Positions 28,715 to 38,251 of a DNA stretch of 64,000 bases are shown piece by piece; positions within the stretch are counted from its first letter, which is position 1, and each line of letters starts with the position of its first letter. The notes under the pieces were generated by a model. It saw only the letters and a program-made list of their open reading frames with translations, made no database searches and was not told the DNA's origin. Source of the DNA: an uncultured Lacticaseibacillus sp. Its GTDB lineage: Bacteria; Bacillota; Bacilli; Lactobacillales; Lactobacillaceae. Location: assembly GCA_934370925.1 (NCBI GenBank), contig CAKRNG010000002.1:1-64000 (forward strand), in the 5' to 3' direction. A program made the position numbers and the translations under genes.

Positions 28715-29995
28715 ATGAGTAGTTATCAGCGACCAAAGGGAACGGCAGACATCCTGCCCGGAACTAGTGAAGTTTGGCAGTACGTTGAAGACACCGCACG
28801 CGATGTGTTCACACGTTACCAGTACCACGAAATTCGGACCCCGATTTTTGAAAGTGCCGACGTTTTCGCCCGCACGAGTGGGGAAACCAGTGATGTGGTG
28901 TCCAAAGAAATGTACACGTTTGAGGACAAGGGCGGCCGTTTAATGGCGTTGCGCCCTGAAGGTACGGCGGGTGTTGTGCGTGCGTACATCGAAAACAAGT
29001 TGTACGGGCCTGAATTCGGGAAGCCTTATAAGGTTTTCTACGCGGGGCCAATGTTCCGTTACGAACGACCACAGTCTGGCCGTCAGCGGCAGTTTACGCA
29101 GTTAGGTGTCGAGGCGTTCGGGAGTAACTCACCCGCGCTTGACGCCGAAACGATTGCGCTGGCAACAGAATTGCTGACATCTTTTGACGCGAAGGGGTTG
29201 AAAGTGGTCATCAATAGTCTGGGTGATCCGGAAACCCGCACGGCCTTTCACCAGGCACTCGTGGATTACCTGACGCCGTTCTACGATGAATTATCCGCAG
29301 ATTCAAAGGTTCGTTTGGGAAAGAACCCATTGCGCATCCTGGATAGCAAGGATAAACATGATCAGGAAATCGTCGCAAACGCACCATCAATTCTGGATCA
29401 CCTGACACCCGCTGCTCAGGACCACTTTGATCAGGTGCAGCGTTTCTTGACGGCACTCGACATTGATTTTGAGGTTGATGCCACGATGGTTCGTGGCCTG
29501 GATTACTACAACCACACAATCTTTGAAGTCATGAGTAATGATTCCGCGTTCGGTGGTGGCTACACAACTGTTTTGGCTGGTGGCCGCTACAATGGGCTTG
29601 CTGAAGAACTTGGTGGACCAGAAACACCTGGCGTTGGGTTTGCGATGGGTGTTGAACGCCTCATGATGCTGGTTGCAGGGAAGACAATGACCACGCCACT
29701 TCCGGTTTACATCGTTGCGATCGATGCGGCTGCACAGCAGACAGCACTCAGTCTTGCAACGCGGCTTCGTCACCAGGGCGTGGCCGTTGACTTGGACTTT
29801 ATGAACCGGAAAGCTAAGGCACAGTTCAAGTCCGCCAATAAGGAAAACGCGCAATTCGTCTGCACAATTGGGGAATCCGAAATGACGGACGGAACCGTGC
29901 AGGTGAAGCACATGGCAACGGGGGAACAGAAGACATTCACTCAGGATGCCCTTGCTGCTGATTTTGTGGCAATCGAAAAAGCGTTCGAAGCTTAA
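28715..29995 (+). CDS. hisS: Histidyl-tRNA synthetase
   Basis: HisRS charges tRNA-His. The 426-residue class II synthetase has motif 1/2 (FRYERPQSGRQRQFTQ near 112), the His-specific loops RGLDYYNHTIFEV (near 258) and GGGRYN-like AGGRYNGLAEELGG (near 285), and a C-terminal HGTP anticodon-binding domain (about 328-426). ATG 28715 follows GAAAGGGA after the T-box terminator. It is 15 bases before aspS. Confidence 0.95.
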   Translation: MSSYQRPKGTADILPGTSEVWQYVEDTARDVFTRYQYHEIRTPIFESADVFARTSGETSDVVSKEMYTFEDKGGRLMALRPEGTAGVVRAYIENKLYGPEFGKPYKVFYAGPMFRYERPQSGRQRQFTQLGVEAFGSNSPALDAETIALATELLTSFDAKGLKVVINSLGDPETRTAFHQALVDYLTPFYDELSADSKVRLGKNPLRILDSKDKHDQEIVANAPSILDHLTPAAQDHFDQVQRFLTALDIDFEVDATMVRGLDYYNHTIFEVMSNDSAFGGGYTTVLAGGRYNGLAEELGGPETPGVGFAMGVERLMMLVAGKTMTTPLPVYIVAIDAAAQQTALSLATRLRHQGVAVDLDFMNRKAKAQFKSANKENAQFVCTIGESEMTDGTVQVKHMATGEQKTFTQDALAADFVAIEKAFEA

Positions 29996-30010
29996 GGAGA
30001 ATCATCAATT

Positions 30011-31801
30011 ATGGAAAAACGTACTATGTATGCAGGCGATGTCACGTCCGCAAACATTGACCAAACCGTTACGTTAAAGGGTTGGGTCAAGAAGAGTCGT
30101 CGTCTTGGAAACCTTATTTTCGTTGACTTGCGCGATCGTGCCGGAATTGTTCAGCTGGTTTTCTCCGCTGAATTTGACCAGAACGCGTTGGATCAGGCCA
30201 ATGAACTACGGAGTGAATTCGTCATTTCAGCGACCGGGGTTGTGAAGGCGCGTAAGCCAGAGACCGTTAACCCCAACATGAAGACTGGGGAAGTCGAAGT
30301 TGAAGTGCACGCTTTGACCGTTTTGAACAAGGCGAAGACGCCACCATTTGATATTGAAGATGGCGTGAATGCCTCTGAAGAACTCAAGCTGAAGTACCGT
30401 TACCTGGATTTGCGCCGGCCTGAAATGCAGCAGGCAATCATTACGCGGGCAAAGATTGTGCAGGCAGCGAACCGTTTCTTCGATGAAAATGGCTTCATTA
30501 ACGTGGAAACACCTATGCTGACGGCTTCTACGCCAGAAGGGGCACGTGATTACCTCGTGCCTTCCCGTATTTACCCAGGTTCGTTCTACGCCTTGCCTCA
30601 GTCTCCACAGCTGTTCAAGCAGCTGCTGATGGGGGCCGGCTTTGACCGTTACTACCAGATTGCACGTTGCTTCCGTGACGAAGATCTCCGCGGTGACCGT
30701 CAGCCTGAATTCACACAGATTGATATGGAAACTAGTTTCTTGACGGCGGACGAAATTCATGACATTACGGAAGGCCTGATTGAACGGGTCATGAAGGATG
30801 TTATGGGCATTCAGGTTCAGCGCCCATTCCCAAGCCTTGACTGGCAGGAAGCGATGGACAAGTACGGTTCCGACAAGCCAGATTTGCGGTTTGGAATGGA
30901 ACTTCAGGATGCTGCTGCACTGGTTAAGGATTCTGGCTTCAAGGTCTTTACTGGTGCGCTTGAAAACGGCGGTCAGGTGAAGGCAATTGTTGTACCAGGT
31001 GGGGCTAAGAAGTACTCCCGGAAGATGATTGACCAGCAGGCTGAATACATCAAGCGTTTTGGTGCACATGGGCTGGCTTGGCTAAAAGTTGAAGAAGAGA
31101 AGGTTGCGGGGCCAATTGCCAAGTTCTTCGGTGATGGCAAAGCGTTGACGGCGGGTCTCGGTGCTGAAGCAGGCGATTTGATTCTCTTTGCCGCTGACCG
31201 TGCCAAGGTGGTTGCGGACACACTCGGCTATCTGCGTTCCTACTACGGGAAAGACATGGGTCTCATTAACGAGGGGGACTACAAGTTCGTCTGGGTCGTC
31301 AACTGGCCACTGTTTGAATACGATGAAGGGGACGACCGTTGGGTTTCAGCCCACCACCCATTCACGATGCCAAATGAAGAAGACGTTCACCTTTTGGACA
31401 CCGACCCACACGCAGCCCACGCACAGAGTTACGACATTGTCCTGAACGGCTACGAATTGGGGGGTGGTTCCATCCGTATTCACACCCGCGAAATTCAGGA
31501 AAAGATGTTGAAGGCGCTTGGGTTCACCCCTGAACGTGCGGAAAAGGCGTTCGGCTTCCTGCTTGGCGCGCTTGATTACGGGTTCCCACCACATGGCGGT
31601 CAGGCAATCGGGCTCGACCGATTTGCAATGTTGTTGTCCGGTCGCGACAATATTCGTGACGTGATTGCGTTCCCTAAGAACTCAAACGCCAGCGAACCAA
31701 TGACGCGTGCCCCACAGCCAGTTGCGGGTAACCAGCTCCAGCCACTCGGGATTGAAGTTACGCCTGAAGCGGCTGCAACACAAAATAGTGATGCAGAATA
31801 A
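30011..31801 (+). CDS. aspS: Aspartyl-tRNA synthetase
   Basis: AspRS charges tRNA-Asp (and tRNA-Asn if non-discriminating). The 596-residue bacterial-type protein has an N-terminal OB anticodon domain (1-~105), class II motifs ([20 protein letters not shown] near 220), an inserted GAD domain (about 290-410) and the C-terminal motif 3 (GLDRFAMLL near 535). It shares the hisS T-box. It is followed directly by repeat member A, which probably serves as its terminator. Confidence 0.96.
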   Translation: MEKRTMYAGDVTSANIDQTVTLKGWVKKSRRLGNLIFVDLRDRAGIVQLVFSAEFDQNALDQANELRSEFVISATGVVKARKPETVNPNMKTGEVEVEVHALTVLNKAKTPPFDIEDGVNASEELKLKYRYLDLRRPEMQQAIITRAKIVQAANRFFDENGFINVETPMLTASTPEGARDYLVPSRIYPGSFYALPQSPQLFKQLLMGAGFDRYYQIARCFRDEDLRGDRQPEFTQIDMETSFLTADEIHDITEGLIERVMKDVMGIQVQRPFPSLDWQEAMDKYGSDKPDLRFGMELQDAAALVKDSGFKVFTGALENGGQVKAIVVPGGAKKYSRKMIDQQAEYIKRFGAHGLAWLKVEEEKVAGPIAKFFGDGKALTAGLGAEAGDLILFAADRAKVVADTLGYLRSYYGKDMGLINEGDYKFVWVVNWPLFEYDEGDDRWVSAHHPFTMPNEEDVHLLDTDPHAAHAQSYDIVLNGYELGGGSIRIHTREIQEKMLKALGFTPERAEKAFGFLLGALDYGFPPHGGQAIGLDRFAMLLSGRDNIRDVIAFPKNSNASEPMTRAPQPVAGNQLQPLGIEVTPEAAATQNSDAE

Positions 31802-31820
31802 CTAATTACTGCACCCATGA

Positions 31821-31943
31821 CGAGGCTGTGCCAAAAGACGTTTTAGCCCCGGTATATAAGGTAGTCCCGGCAGAGATTCCGTATTTAGGATTTCTGCCGG
31901 GACTATCTTATGTGTTAGGGAACGGGCTTTTGGCGCAGTCTCG
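31821..31943 (+). repeat. Intergenic repeat family R1, member A
   Basis: Inverted ends CGAGGCTGTGCCAAAAG (31821-31837) and CTTTTGGCGCAGTCTCG (31927-31943) pair at 15 of 17 positions. Inside, TTTTAGCCCCGGTATATAA precedes a long stem (31860-31880 with 31888-31907). The flanking bases match members B and C, but the stem sequence is entirely different, while pairing is kept. It sits after aspS and could end its transcript. Confidence 0.8.
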
Positions 31944-32057
31944 TTTCCTACATATTGGGTTCTCGCTTCATATCGAGAGCGCTGGGAACAACGAAGCCCA
32001 TGCATACCAACAATGCACCATGCTATACTTGATGTACCGAATCTGGGAGGAAGAACA

Positions 32058-32975
32058 TTGCAAGAACTCGATAAGCTGATTCGCCGGCATCAAAATATGA
32101 GCCGCCTTTCCGCTGCCTTTTTTTACGGGATTTGTGTCACGCTGGCACTGAACCTTTTCTGGGAACCTGGCGGAATTTATGCTTCTGGAATTACGGGGGC
32201 CGCGCAGTTGGTTTCTACCGTGGTTTCGCGCTGGTTTAACGTTGCGTTACACACACCATTTGGGACCGTGCACACGGCCGATATTTTCAGCACGGCGATT
32301 ATGCTGTTCGTACTGAACGTACCATTATTTATTTTGGCCTGGAAGCGGATTGGTCACCGGTTTACTTTCTTCACGTTCCTGGCCGTTATTTTCTCGACCA
32401 TCATGATGAAGCTGATGTACATTCCACCATTGACGAAGGATCCCATTATTTGTGGGATTTTCGGGGCGGTTGTGAACGGGTTGGGGACTGGATTTGCCCT
32501 CCGTAATAACATTTCTACCGGGGGCCTCGATATCTTGGGGATTGTTATCCGCAAGCGAACCGGGAAATCCATTGGTCAGATTAACATTTTCTTTAACGCC
32601 ATCATCATTATTCTGGCCGGGTTCATCTACAGTTGGCCACATGCGTTGATTTCAGCGCTGTCCATTTTCATTAACGGGAAAATGATTGATTCGATGTACA
32701 CACGCCAACAGCGCATGCAGGTCATGATTGTGACTGCCCACCCAAAAGAAGTTACGAACGCTATTCAAAATGGGTTGCGGCGGGGGATTACGATTGTCCA
32801 TGACGTCGAAGGCGCGTTCCGTCATGAAGAGATGACCATTCTCTTCACCGTTATCAGTCGTGCCGAAATGTATGATTTAGAAGTTGCAATGAAGAAGTCA
32901 GATCCATACGCGTTCGTTTCAATTACGGATTCGGTTAAAATTATGGGCCGTTTTTACGAACCGAAGATACAATGA
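32058..32975 (+). CDS. YitT family membrane protein
   Basis: This integral membrane protein has 305 residues: five to six hydrophobic segments in the first 190 residues (including GGIYASGITGAAQL and a FALRNNISTGGLDILG loop) and a cytoplasmic C-terminal DUF2179 domain (about 215-300, VTAHPKEVTNAIQNGLRRG). The family is widespread in Firmicutes and its transport role is unproven. I chose TTG 32058 because GGGAGGA lies just upstream; an in-frame ATG at 32013 has no site. Confidence 0.85.
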   Translation: MQELDKLIRRHQNMSRLSAAFFYGICVTLALNLFWEPGGIYASGITGAAQLVSTVVSRWFNVALHTPFGTVHTADIFSTAIMLFVLNVPLFILAWKRIGHRFTFFTFLAVIFSTIMMKLMYIPPLTKDPIICGIFGAVVNGLGTGFALRNNISTGGLDILGIVIRKRTGKSIGQINIFFNAIIIILAGFIYSWPHALISALSIFINGKMIDSMYTRQQRMQVMIVTAHPKEVTNAIQNGLRRGITIVHDVEGAFRHEEMTILFTVISRAEMYDLEVAMKKSDPYAFVSITDSVKIMGRFYEPKIQ

Positions 32976-32985
32976 TGCAGAAAAA

Positions 32986-33156
32986 GGAGGGGACGCCAAA
33001 AGTCCAGGGCACACGAACGTTACATCCTAGTCGAGCTACGTGCCCCATAAGTCTGCCCCCTCACATATAAAGCAAGGCGCGCATAAATCCTAAGTTCGGG
33101 ATTTATGCGCGCCTTGCTTTATATACCGGGGCCAAACCTTCCTCTGGCGCAGCCTC
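32986..33156 (-). repeat. Intergenic repeat family R1, member B (full length)
   Basis: About 170 bases are nearly identical to 56868-57035: one single-base indel and one substitution over the first 140 bases, then a few changes at the last end. Ends: GGACGCCAAAAGTCC and CTCTGGCGCAGCCTC. The centre is a perfect 26-bp stem (33065-33090 with 33099-33124) with loop TAAGTTCG. It is followed by another inverted pair, GCGCAGCCTCT/AGAGGTTGCGC (33148-33174). It lies between convergent yitT and ppsR and likely terminates both. Confidence 0.88.
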
Positions 33157-33187
33157 TTTTTTAGAGGTTGCGCTGGGAGACAAAACC

Positions 33188-34006
33188 CTAGTTGTCGATA
33201 ACATCCAGCCCCATGTGTTCCAAGATAAGCGTGGCGGTTTCTTCAATAGAACGGTGGGCGGTGTTGATGACCATGCACCCAAGTTTTGCGTAGAGTTTGT
33301 TGGCGTATTCGAGTTCATCAAGCACCTGCGTCCGTGCAGAGTAGTTGTTATCAGGGTTAAGCCCGTACGCAATCATGCGCTGACGACGGAATTCCATTAA
33401 AACTTGTGGGTCGGTGGTGAGACCGATAATTTTCTTAGGGTCGACTTGATAAATCTCTTCCGGAATTTTTGCGGCCGGCACCAGTGGTAGGTTGGCAACC
33501 TTCAAGTTTCGGTTCGCCAAGAAGAGGGAAAGCGGCGTCTTGCTGGTTCTGGAAACACCCAGAAGGACGATATCCGCTTCGAGGAACCCCTTTGGATCTT
33601 TACCGTCATCGTAAGTAACGGCAAATTCGATTGCACCAATCCGGTCGAAGTAGGTTTCGTTCAAATCATGGACGGAACCAGCAATCCCGGTAGGTTCTTC
33701 GTCGAATTGCTTACTGATTGCGCGGATGACAGGGGTGAAAACGTCAAGGCAAGGCACGCCAATTTTGCGGGCGTAATCATCCGCAATTTCAGCCAAATCA
33801 GGAATGGCGAGCGTGTTGATGACGATACCGTTATCTTTTTTTGCATCATTCAGTGCTTCGGTCAACTTCTCCTCATTCTGAATGAAGGGGTAGCGCCGGT
33901 AGCGGGGCGTCAAACGGGGGAACTGTGCAGCAACTGCATGGGCGAGTTGAAGTGCGGTGTCGCCCACAGAGTCTGAAACGATAAAAAGGTTAAGTTCGTT
34001 CGTCAT
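33188..34006 (-). CDS. Pyruvate,phosphate dikinase / PEP synthase regulatory protein (kinase-phosphorylase, DUF299)
   Basis: Family members reversibly phosphorylate a Thr of PPDK or PEP synthase using ADP and phosphate, thus controlling PEP formation from pyruvate. The 272-residue protein has the N-terminal LFIVSDSVGDTA, the P-loop-like GVSRTSKTPLS (near 150) and the C-terminal HRSIEETA motif. The ATG at 34006 follows TGAGGATT; the open frame extends eight codons upstream without a site. The partner gene is not in this window. Confidence 0.9.
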   Translation of the reverse strand: MTNELNLFIVSDSVGDTALQLAHAVAAQFPRLTPRYRRYPFIQNEEKLTEALNDAKKDNGIVINTLAIPDLAEIADDYARKIGVPCLDVFTPVIRAISKQFDEEPTGIAGSVHDLNETYFDRIGAIEFAVTYDDGKDPKGFLEADIVLLGVSRTSKTPLSLFLANRNLKVANLPLVPAAKIPEEIYQVDPKKIIGLTTDPQVLMEFRRQRMIAYGLNPDNNYSARTQVLDELEYANKLYAKLGCMVINTAHRSIEETATLILEHMGLDVIDN

Positions 34007-34150
34007 ATGAAAAATCCTCAATTTAATCATTAAATTTGTTTGTTAGCGTTATCACGACTAATGATAACATGAACTGACGTGACTAGCGAGGGTGAGCGGC
34101 CCGTCAAACCAATTTTTTTGAACATATTCTTCTTTTTTGGCCGTGGTGCA

Positions 34151-34180
34151 TTGACGATTAGTTCTAGCTTAGCTTATAAT
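34151..34180 (+). promoter_or_regulatory. Promoter of rpsU-yqeY
   Basis: TTGACG (34151-34156) and consensus TATAAT (34175-34180) are 18 bp apart. A 60-base leader runs to rpsU, with a very strong ribosome site GGAGGGAGGG. Confidence 0.8.
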
Positions 34181-34243
34181 GTTAAAGAATTGCTGGCAGG
34201 ATACTGTTCAGCGGTTACATCGTTTCGGAGGGAGGGATAACAC

Positions 34244-34420
34244 ATGGCAAAGACAACTGTTAAGAAAAACGAATCTCTCGACGATGCACTCCGCCGTTTC
34301 AAGCGGACCGTATCTAAGGCTGGCACCCTGGCTGAATACCGTAAGCGTGAATTCTACGAAAAGCCTAGCGTAAAGCGCAAGCTCAAGTCTGAGGCGGCTC
34401 GTAAGCGTAAGAAGTACTAA
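34244..34420 (+). CDS. rpsU: 30S ribosomal protein S21
   Basis: S21 is a small basic ribosomal protein needed for mRNA binding at initiation. The 58-residue product (starts [19 protein letters not shown], ends in a run of Arg/Lys with KKY) matches S21 along its length. It is followed by yqeY after 17 bases, the usual Firmicutes order. Confidence 0.95.
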   Translation: MAKTTVKKNESLDDALRRFKRTVSKAGTLAEYRKREFYEKPSVKRKLKSEAARKRKKY

Positions 34421-34437
34421 TCAAAGGACTGATCAAA

Positions 34438-34884
34438 ATGGCATTAGCCGCAGATTTGAATCAGGATTTGAAGAGTGCAATGAAGGAACACGACAAAGTT
34501 GCACTGAACACAATCCGCGCAATTAAGACAGCAATTACCAATGCTCAGATTGCGTCTGGTAAGGACCTCAGTGAGGACGAGGAGCGTTCTGTTCTTGCCA
34601 CGCAGCTGAAACAGCGGAAGGATTCGCTGGAACAGTTTAAAGCGGGGAATCGGGATGACTTGGTTACTGAAACCGAGGCCGAGATTGCCATCGTTGAGAA
34701 ATATCTGCCTGCCCAATTGGACGAGGCAGAAATCGGCAAGCTAGTCGATGAAGCGATTGCCGAAAGTGGCGCTACTAACGTCAAGCAGTTTGGCCTTGTA
34801 ATGAAGGTCTTGATGCCGCGCGTTAAAGGTCGGGCAGATGGCTCTGCCGTCACCCAGATCGTCAAATCAAAACTAAATGCTTAA
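34438..34884 (+). CDS. yqeY: GatB/YqeY domain-containing protein
   Basis: This 148-residue helical protein resembles the tRNA-binding tail of GatB. Signature: RAIKTAITNAQI near the start, VEKYLPAQLDEAEI in the middle and the final MKVLMPRVKGRADG segment. The function of the stand-alone protein is not established, though a role with tRNA is often suggested. It is in an operon with rpsU. Confidence 0.9.
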   Translation: MALAADLNQDLKSAMKEHDKVALNTIRAIKTAITNAQIASGKDLSEDEERSVLATQLKQRKDSLEQFKAGNRDDLVTETEAEIAIVEKYLPAQLDEAEIGKLVDEAIAESGATNVKQFGLVMKVLMPRVKGRADGSAVTQIVKSKLNA

Positions 34885-34891
34885 ACCGATG

Positions 34892-34916
34892 GGACGTGAG
34901 AAATCACGTCCTTTTT
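34892..34916 (+). terminator. Terminator of rpsU-yqeY
   Basis: GGACGTGA (34892-34899) pairs with TCACGTCC (34904-34911), followed by five T. Confidence 0.82.
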
Positions 34917-35090
34917 GTTTTCGCACGCATAAATGAATGAATACAGCAAGAACCTAGCCTTGTCGTTTGCAATCAGCCTGTTTTCTGGGGTAATCACCAA
35001 AGTTTTAACGCCCATTCGCCTCGCGTCCGTACTGAAATTAGCCACCCTGTGCTAAAATAAAAGGACAACATCAGGGAGGTTCATCTTTGA

Positions 35091-35219
35091 ATGATTGTTA
35101 ACGGTGATGTGTCCCGCATTCACTTTAGTTATTTTGATGGGCGTCATCCGGTGGTGGCATCCATCATTGAGGTGTACGAACGTGGTAATCGTGAAACAAC
35201 ACATTTAAAAATGAAATGA
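35091..35219 (+). pseudogene. phoH: phoH remnant (C-terminal end only)
   Basis: A 42-codon frame from ATG 35091 to TGA 35217-35219 reads RIHFSYFDGRHPVVASIIEV, which resembles the last part of PhoH (HFxxxDVVRHPVVxxIIxAYE) with the DVV lost. In related Firmicutes a full phoH (about 320 codons) stands exactly here, before ybeY. A proper ribosome site (AGGGAGG, 35074-35080) is present, but a TGA stands just before the ATG. This looks like the scar of a large internal deletion. The P-loop ATPase part is absent. It may still be translated as a peptide. Confidence 0.7.
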
Positions 35220-35244
35220 TTGACCGATAGAAAGAGGACTAAAC

Positions 35245-35703
35245 ATGGATTTAACGCTATTTGATGATGACAACTTGCTTGACGCGGAACACCAGGAGCT
35301 GGTTCAAAAGCTCGTGGCGTTTGCGGCAAAGGAGTTGCAGTCCGCGCCGGATACGGAAATGTCCATCACAATTGTTGACGACGACGAAATTCGCCGAATC
35401 AACCGTGAGTACCGGAATACCGACCGTGTCACGGATGTCATTAGTTTCGCCATTGAGGATGATGAAGACTCCTTCGCTGGTTTCGAGGGGATTCCTGAAA
35501 ACATCGGTGACTTATTCATTGCGCCGGCAAAAGTGGCTGATCAGGCCAAGGATTACGGACACAGCTTCGAGCGTGAACTCGGCTACACGGTGGTTCATGG
35601 CTTCCTGCACCTGAACGGCTACGACCATATCCAGCCCGAAGACGAAGCAGTCATGATTCCACTTCAGGAGAAAATCCTTTCTGCATATGGCTTGGAACGA
35701 TAA
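35245..35703 (+). CDS. ybeY: Endoribonuclease YbeY (16S rRNA maturation)
   Basis: YbeY is a metal-dependent RNase needed for 16S 3'-end maturation and ribosome quality control. The 152-residue protein has the metal motif HGFLHLNGYDH (near residue 115) and the upstream RVTDVISF segment with GDLFIAP. The length is typical. Its end overlaps dgkA by 17 bases. It leads the ybeY-dgkA-cdd-era-recO operon. Confidence 0.95.
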   Translation: MDLTLFDDDNLLDAEHQELVQKLVAFAAKELQSAPDTEMSITIVDDDEIRRINREYRNTDRVTDVISFAIEDDEDSFAGFEGIPENIGDLFIAPAKVADQAKDYGHSFERELGYTVVHGFLHLNGYDHIQPEDEAVMIPLQEKILSAYGLER

Positions 35704-36088
35704 ACAAACCACAAAAAACCGGCATTTTGGGCAGGCCTTTCGCCACGCGCTCGCTGGTATCGTGGCATTAGTTCGCCATGAACGCAATGCTCGTGCAGAT
35801 TTGGTGTGCGGCTGCTGCGCCATTATTCTGGGGCTGATTGTGCACCTTTCGTGGCAACGGTGGCTTGTTTTAGGTGTTACCATTCTCATCGTGTTTGCGG
35901 CAGAAGCAGTTAACACCGCCATCGAACGCCTGGCAGATAGTCTTGCGGGTGGTCGGTACATGCAAGGCATTGGGGACGCCAAAGATTTAGCAGCGGGGGC
36001 CGTCTTACTAATCTGTCTCGGGGCGCTACTCGTCGCACTTTGGGTGTTTGGCCCGTCATTATTACAAATAGGAAAGCAGTTCATTTAA
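35687..36088 (+). CDS. dgkA: Diacylglycerol/undecaprenol kinase
   Basis: This small membrane kinase of 133 residues phosphorylates undecaprenol (in Gram-positives) or diacylglycerol. It has an N-terminal amphipathic part (RHALAGIVALVRHERNAR), three membrane helices (about 40-58, 60-80, 100-125) and the catalytic EAVNTAIERLAD and GDAKDLAAGAVLL motifs. Family identity is clear; the substrate is inferred from Gram-positive homologues. Confidence 0.92.
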   Translation: MAWNDKQTTKNRHFGQAFRHALAGIVALVRHERNARADLVCGCCAIILGLIVHLSWQRWLVLGVTILIVFAAEAVNTAIERLADSLAGGRYMQGIGDAKDLAAGAVLLICLGALLVALWVFGPSLLQIGKQFI

Positions 36089-36107
36089 CGAACTTCTAGG
36101 AGGAAAC

Positions 36108-36512
36108 TTGTTGAACAAGGAAGAGTTGATGGCCGAGGCCATTGAAGCGCGGAAAAACGCCTATGTGCCATATTCACACTTCAAGGTGGGGGCGAGTGCC
36201 GTTGCCGAAGATGGCCGGCATTTTGGGGGCGCGAACATTGAGAACGCCTCTTACGGGATTACAATGTGTGCAGAGCGGAACGCCATTTTTGGTGCGGCCT
36301 GTGCGGGCGTGCGGAAGATTACGGCACTCGCAGTGGTTGCTGATACAGAAGCCGGTGTTTCGCCGTGTGGTGCTTGCCGCCAAGCAATGACTGAGTTCAT
36401 GACGGCCGATACACCTGTTTTCCTCGGTAACTTGCACGGATTGATTGAAGAAACGACTGTTGGTGCCCTCTTACCGGGCGCATTCGCAAAGGAGGACATG
36501 CACAATGCCTAA
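36108..36512 (+). CDS. cdd: Cytidine deaminase
   Basis: Cdd converts cytidine and deoxycytidine to uridine forms for salvage. The 134-residue tetrameric-type protein has the zinc/proton-shuttle motif CAERNA (near residue 52) and PCGACRQ (near 86), and the N-terminal [10 protein letters not shown]. The start is TTG 36108 (or TTG 36111) after AGGAGG. It overlaps era by eight bases. Confidence 0.93.
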   Translation: MLNKEELMAEAIEARKNAYVPYSHFKVGASAVAEDGRHFGGANIENASYGITMCAERNAIFGAACAGVRKITALAVVADTEAGVSPCGACRQAMTEFMTADTPVFLGNLHGLIEETTVGALLPGAFAKEDMHNA

Positions 36513-37410
36513 TGCTCACCGTTCTGGATTTGTTGCAATTATTGGTCGCCCAAATGTTGGGAAGTCCACGTTTATGAACCGGATTTTGGGTGAAAAGGTG
36601 GCCATCATGTCCCCTAAGGCCCAGACAACCCGAAACAAAATTAACGGTATCTACACGACTGACGATGCGCAGATTGTTTTTGTCGATACACCAGGGATTC
36701 ACAAGCCGCAGAATGAATTGGACGAATACATGGACGCCGCTGCTTTGTCGACACTGAACCAGGTGGACGCGGTGCTCTTCATGGTGGCCGCTGATGAACA
36801 GCCCGGTCGTGGTGACAAGTGGATTCTGAATGAACTGCAGAACGTCAAGAAGCCCGTTTTCTTATTGGTCAACAAGATTGATTTGGTGCACCCTGATGAT
36901 CTTATTCCGCTGATTGACCAGTACAGCCGGATGCGGGAATTCGACCAGATTTTCCCAATTTCCGCCACAATGGGCAATAACGTGGACGAACTGTTAAACA
37001 CCCTGAAAGAAACCTTGCCAGAGGGGCCACAGTACTATCCTGATGACGAATTAACGGACCACCCCGAATACTTTGTGGTTGGGGAACTCGTGCGGGAGAA
37101 AATTCTGGAACTCAGTCACGATGAAGTGCCTCACGCCGTTGCGGTTGTGGTTGAACGCATGAAGGATTATGTTGGTGGCAAATTACAGATTGAAGCCAAT
37201 ATCTTCGTTGAACGTGACGGCCAGAAAGCAATTATTATCGGTAAGGGCGGTACAATGCTGAAGCAAATCGGGATTCGTGCACGCCGTGATATCGAAGCCT
37301 TGCTTGGCGAGAAGGTTAACCTGAAGCTCTGGGTGAAGGTACAGAAGAACTGGCGTGACAATAACGCTTATCTCCGTACGCTCGGCTACAACCGTAAGGA
37401 CCTGCGCTAA
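36505..37410 (+). CDS. era: GTPase Era
   Basis: Era binds 16S rRNA near its 3' end and helps 30S assembly. The 301-residue protein has G1 GRPNVGKS, G3 DTPG, G4 NKID and a C-terminal KH domain ([19 protein letters not shown], near 245). ATG 36505 has an AAAGGAGG site within cdd. Its stop shares a base with the recO start. Confidence 0.96.
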   Translation: MPNAHRSGFVAIIGRPNVGKSTFMNRILGEKVAIMSPKAQTTRNKINGIYTTDDAQIVFVDTPGIHKPQNELDEYMDAAALSTLNQVDAVLFMVAADEQPGRGDKWILNELQNVKKPVFLLVNKIDLVHPDDLIPLIDQYSRMREFDQIFPISATMGNNVDELLNTLKETLPEGPQYYPDDELTDHPEYFVVGELVREKILELSHDEVPHAVAVVVERMKDYVGGKLQIEANIFVERDGQKAIIIGKGGTMLKQIGIRARRDIEALLGEKVNLKLWVKVQKNWRDNNAYLRTLGYNRKDLR

Positions 37411-38204
37411 TGGCTGGCGCGCAGGTGGACTTTGCCGGGCTGGTGATTGCACGGCATAACTACCGCGAATCGGATATGTTGGTTAAAATTTTAACTGACC
37501 AATACGGGAAGCGGATGTTTCTATTCCACCGTGCGCGCAAGCCGGGATTTCGTTTTGCGGCCGGCATTTTGCCATTCACACAGGCGACATATGTGGGCAC
37601 CATCAATGCAAATGGCCTGTCCTACGTTTCTGCACTGCGTCAGGCAGATCAATTCCAGACAATTTCGACGGACTTAATGCAGAACGCGTACGCGACGTAT
37701 ATTTTAGGACTCATTGACCTCGCCTTTCCGGACAACGAGCCCATCCCGCTCTGGTTCAATTTTGCGGCAACCGCATTACGCAAAATCAACGCGGGAACCG
37801 ATGCGGAGGTCATGGCGCACATTGCGGAGATTCAGTTGCTAGGTGCGTTCGGAGTTGCGCCACACTGGACGGATTGCGTGGTTTGCAACCGGTCTGATCT
37901 GCCGCTCGACTTCTCTGAAGAATACGGGGGCGTGCTGTGCGCAAACCATTGGCACCTCGATGATCATCGTTACCATGTGTCTCCCCGAAGCATGTACTAC
38001 TTGCGGTTGTTTTCTAGTGTGGCGCTCGATCAGATCAATAAGGTCGCCATCGCCGCAACCACCAAGCGTGAGCTAACAACGGTGATTGACCGAATGTATG
38101 ACGATATGGTGGGGGTCACGCCACGCGCAAAGCGGTTCTTGAACCAGATGCTTGGTGGCAGTCAGACATTACGACCACTGGCACCACGTTCGCCTAAAGA
38201 ATAA
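37410..38204 (+). CDS. recO: DNA repair protein RecO
   Basis: RecO loads RecA onto single-stranded DNA with RecR. The 264-residue protein has an N-terminal OB fold (LVIARHNYRESDMLVKILTD), a helical centre and a zinc-like cluster start CVVCNR (near 153) whose second pair is a single Cys in GGVLCANH. It is the last gene of the ybeY operon, with TAATG coupling to era. Confidence 0.92.
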   Translation: MAGAQVDFAGLVIARHNYRESDMLVKILTDQYGKRMFLFHRARKPGFRFAAGILPFTQATYVGTINANGLSYVSALRQADQFQTISTDLMQNAYATYILGLIDLAFPDNEPIPLWFNFAATALRKINAGTDAEVMAHIAEIQLLGAFGVAPHWTDCVVCNRSDLPLDFSEEYGGVLCANHWHLDDHRYHVSPRSMYYLRLFSSVALDQINKVAIAATTKRELTTVIDRMYDDMVGVTPRAKRFLNQMLGGSQTLRPLAPRSPKE

Positions 38205-38216
38205 GTGTGTTTAGCC

Positions 38217-38245
38217 TTAACTTTTTCAGTAAGCTGTGCTAGAAT
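38217..38245 (+). promoter_or_regulatory. Promoter of glyQS
   Basis: TTAACT (38217-38222) and TAGAAT (38240-38245) are 17 bp apart, right before the T-box leader and just after recO. Confidence 0.7.
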
Positions 38246-38251
38246 AATTGT

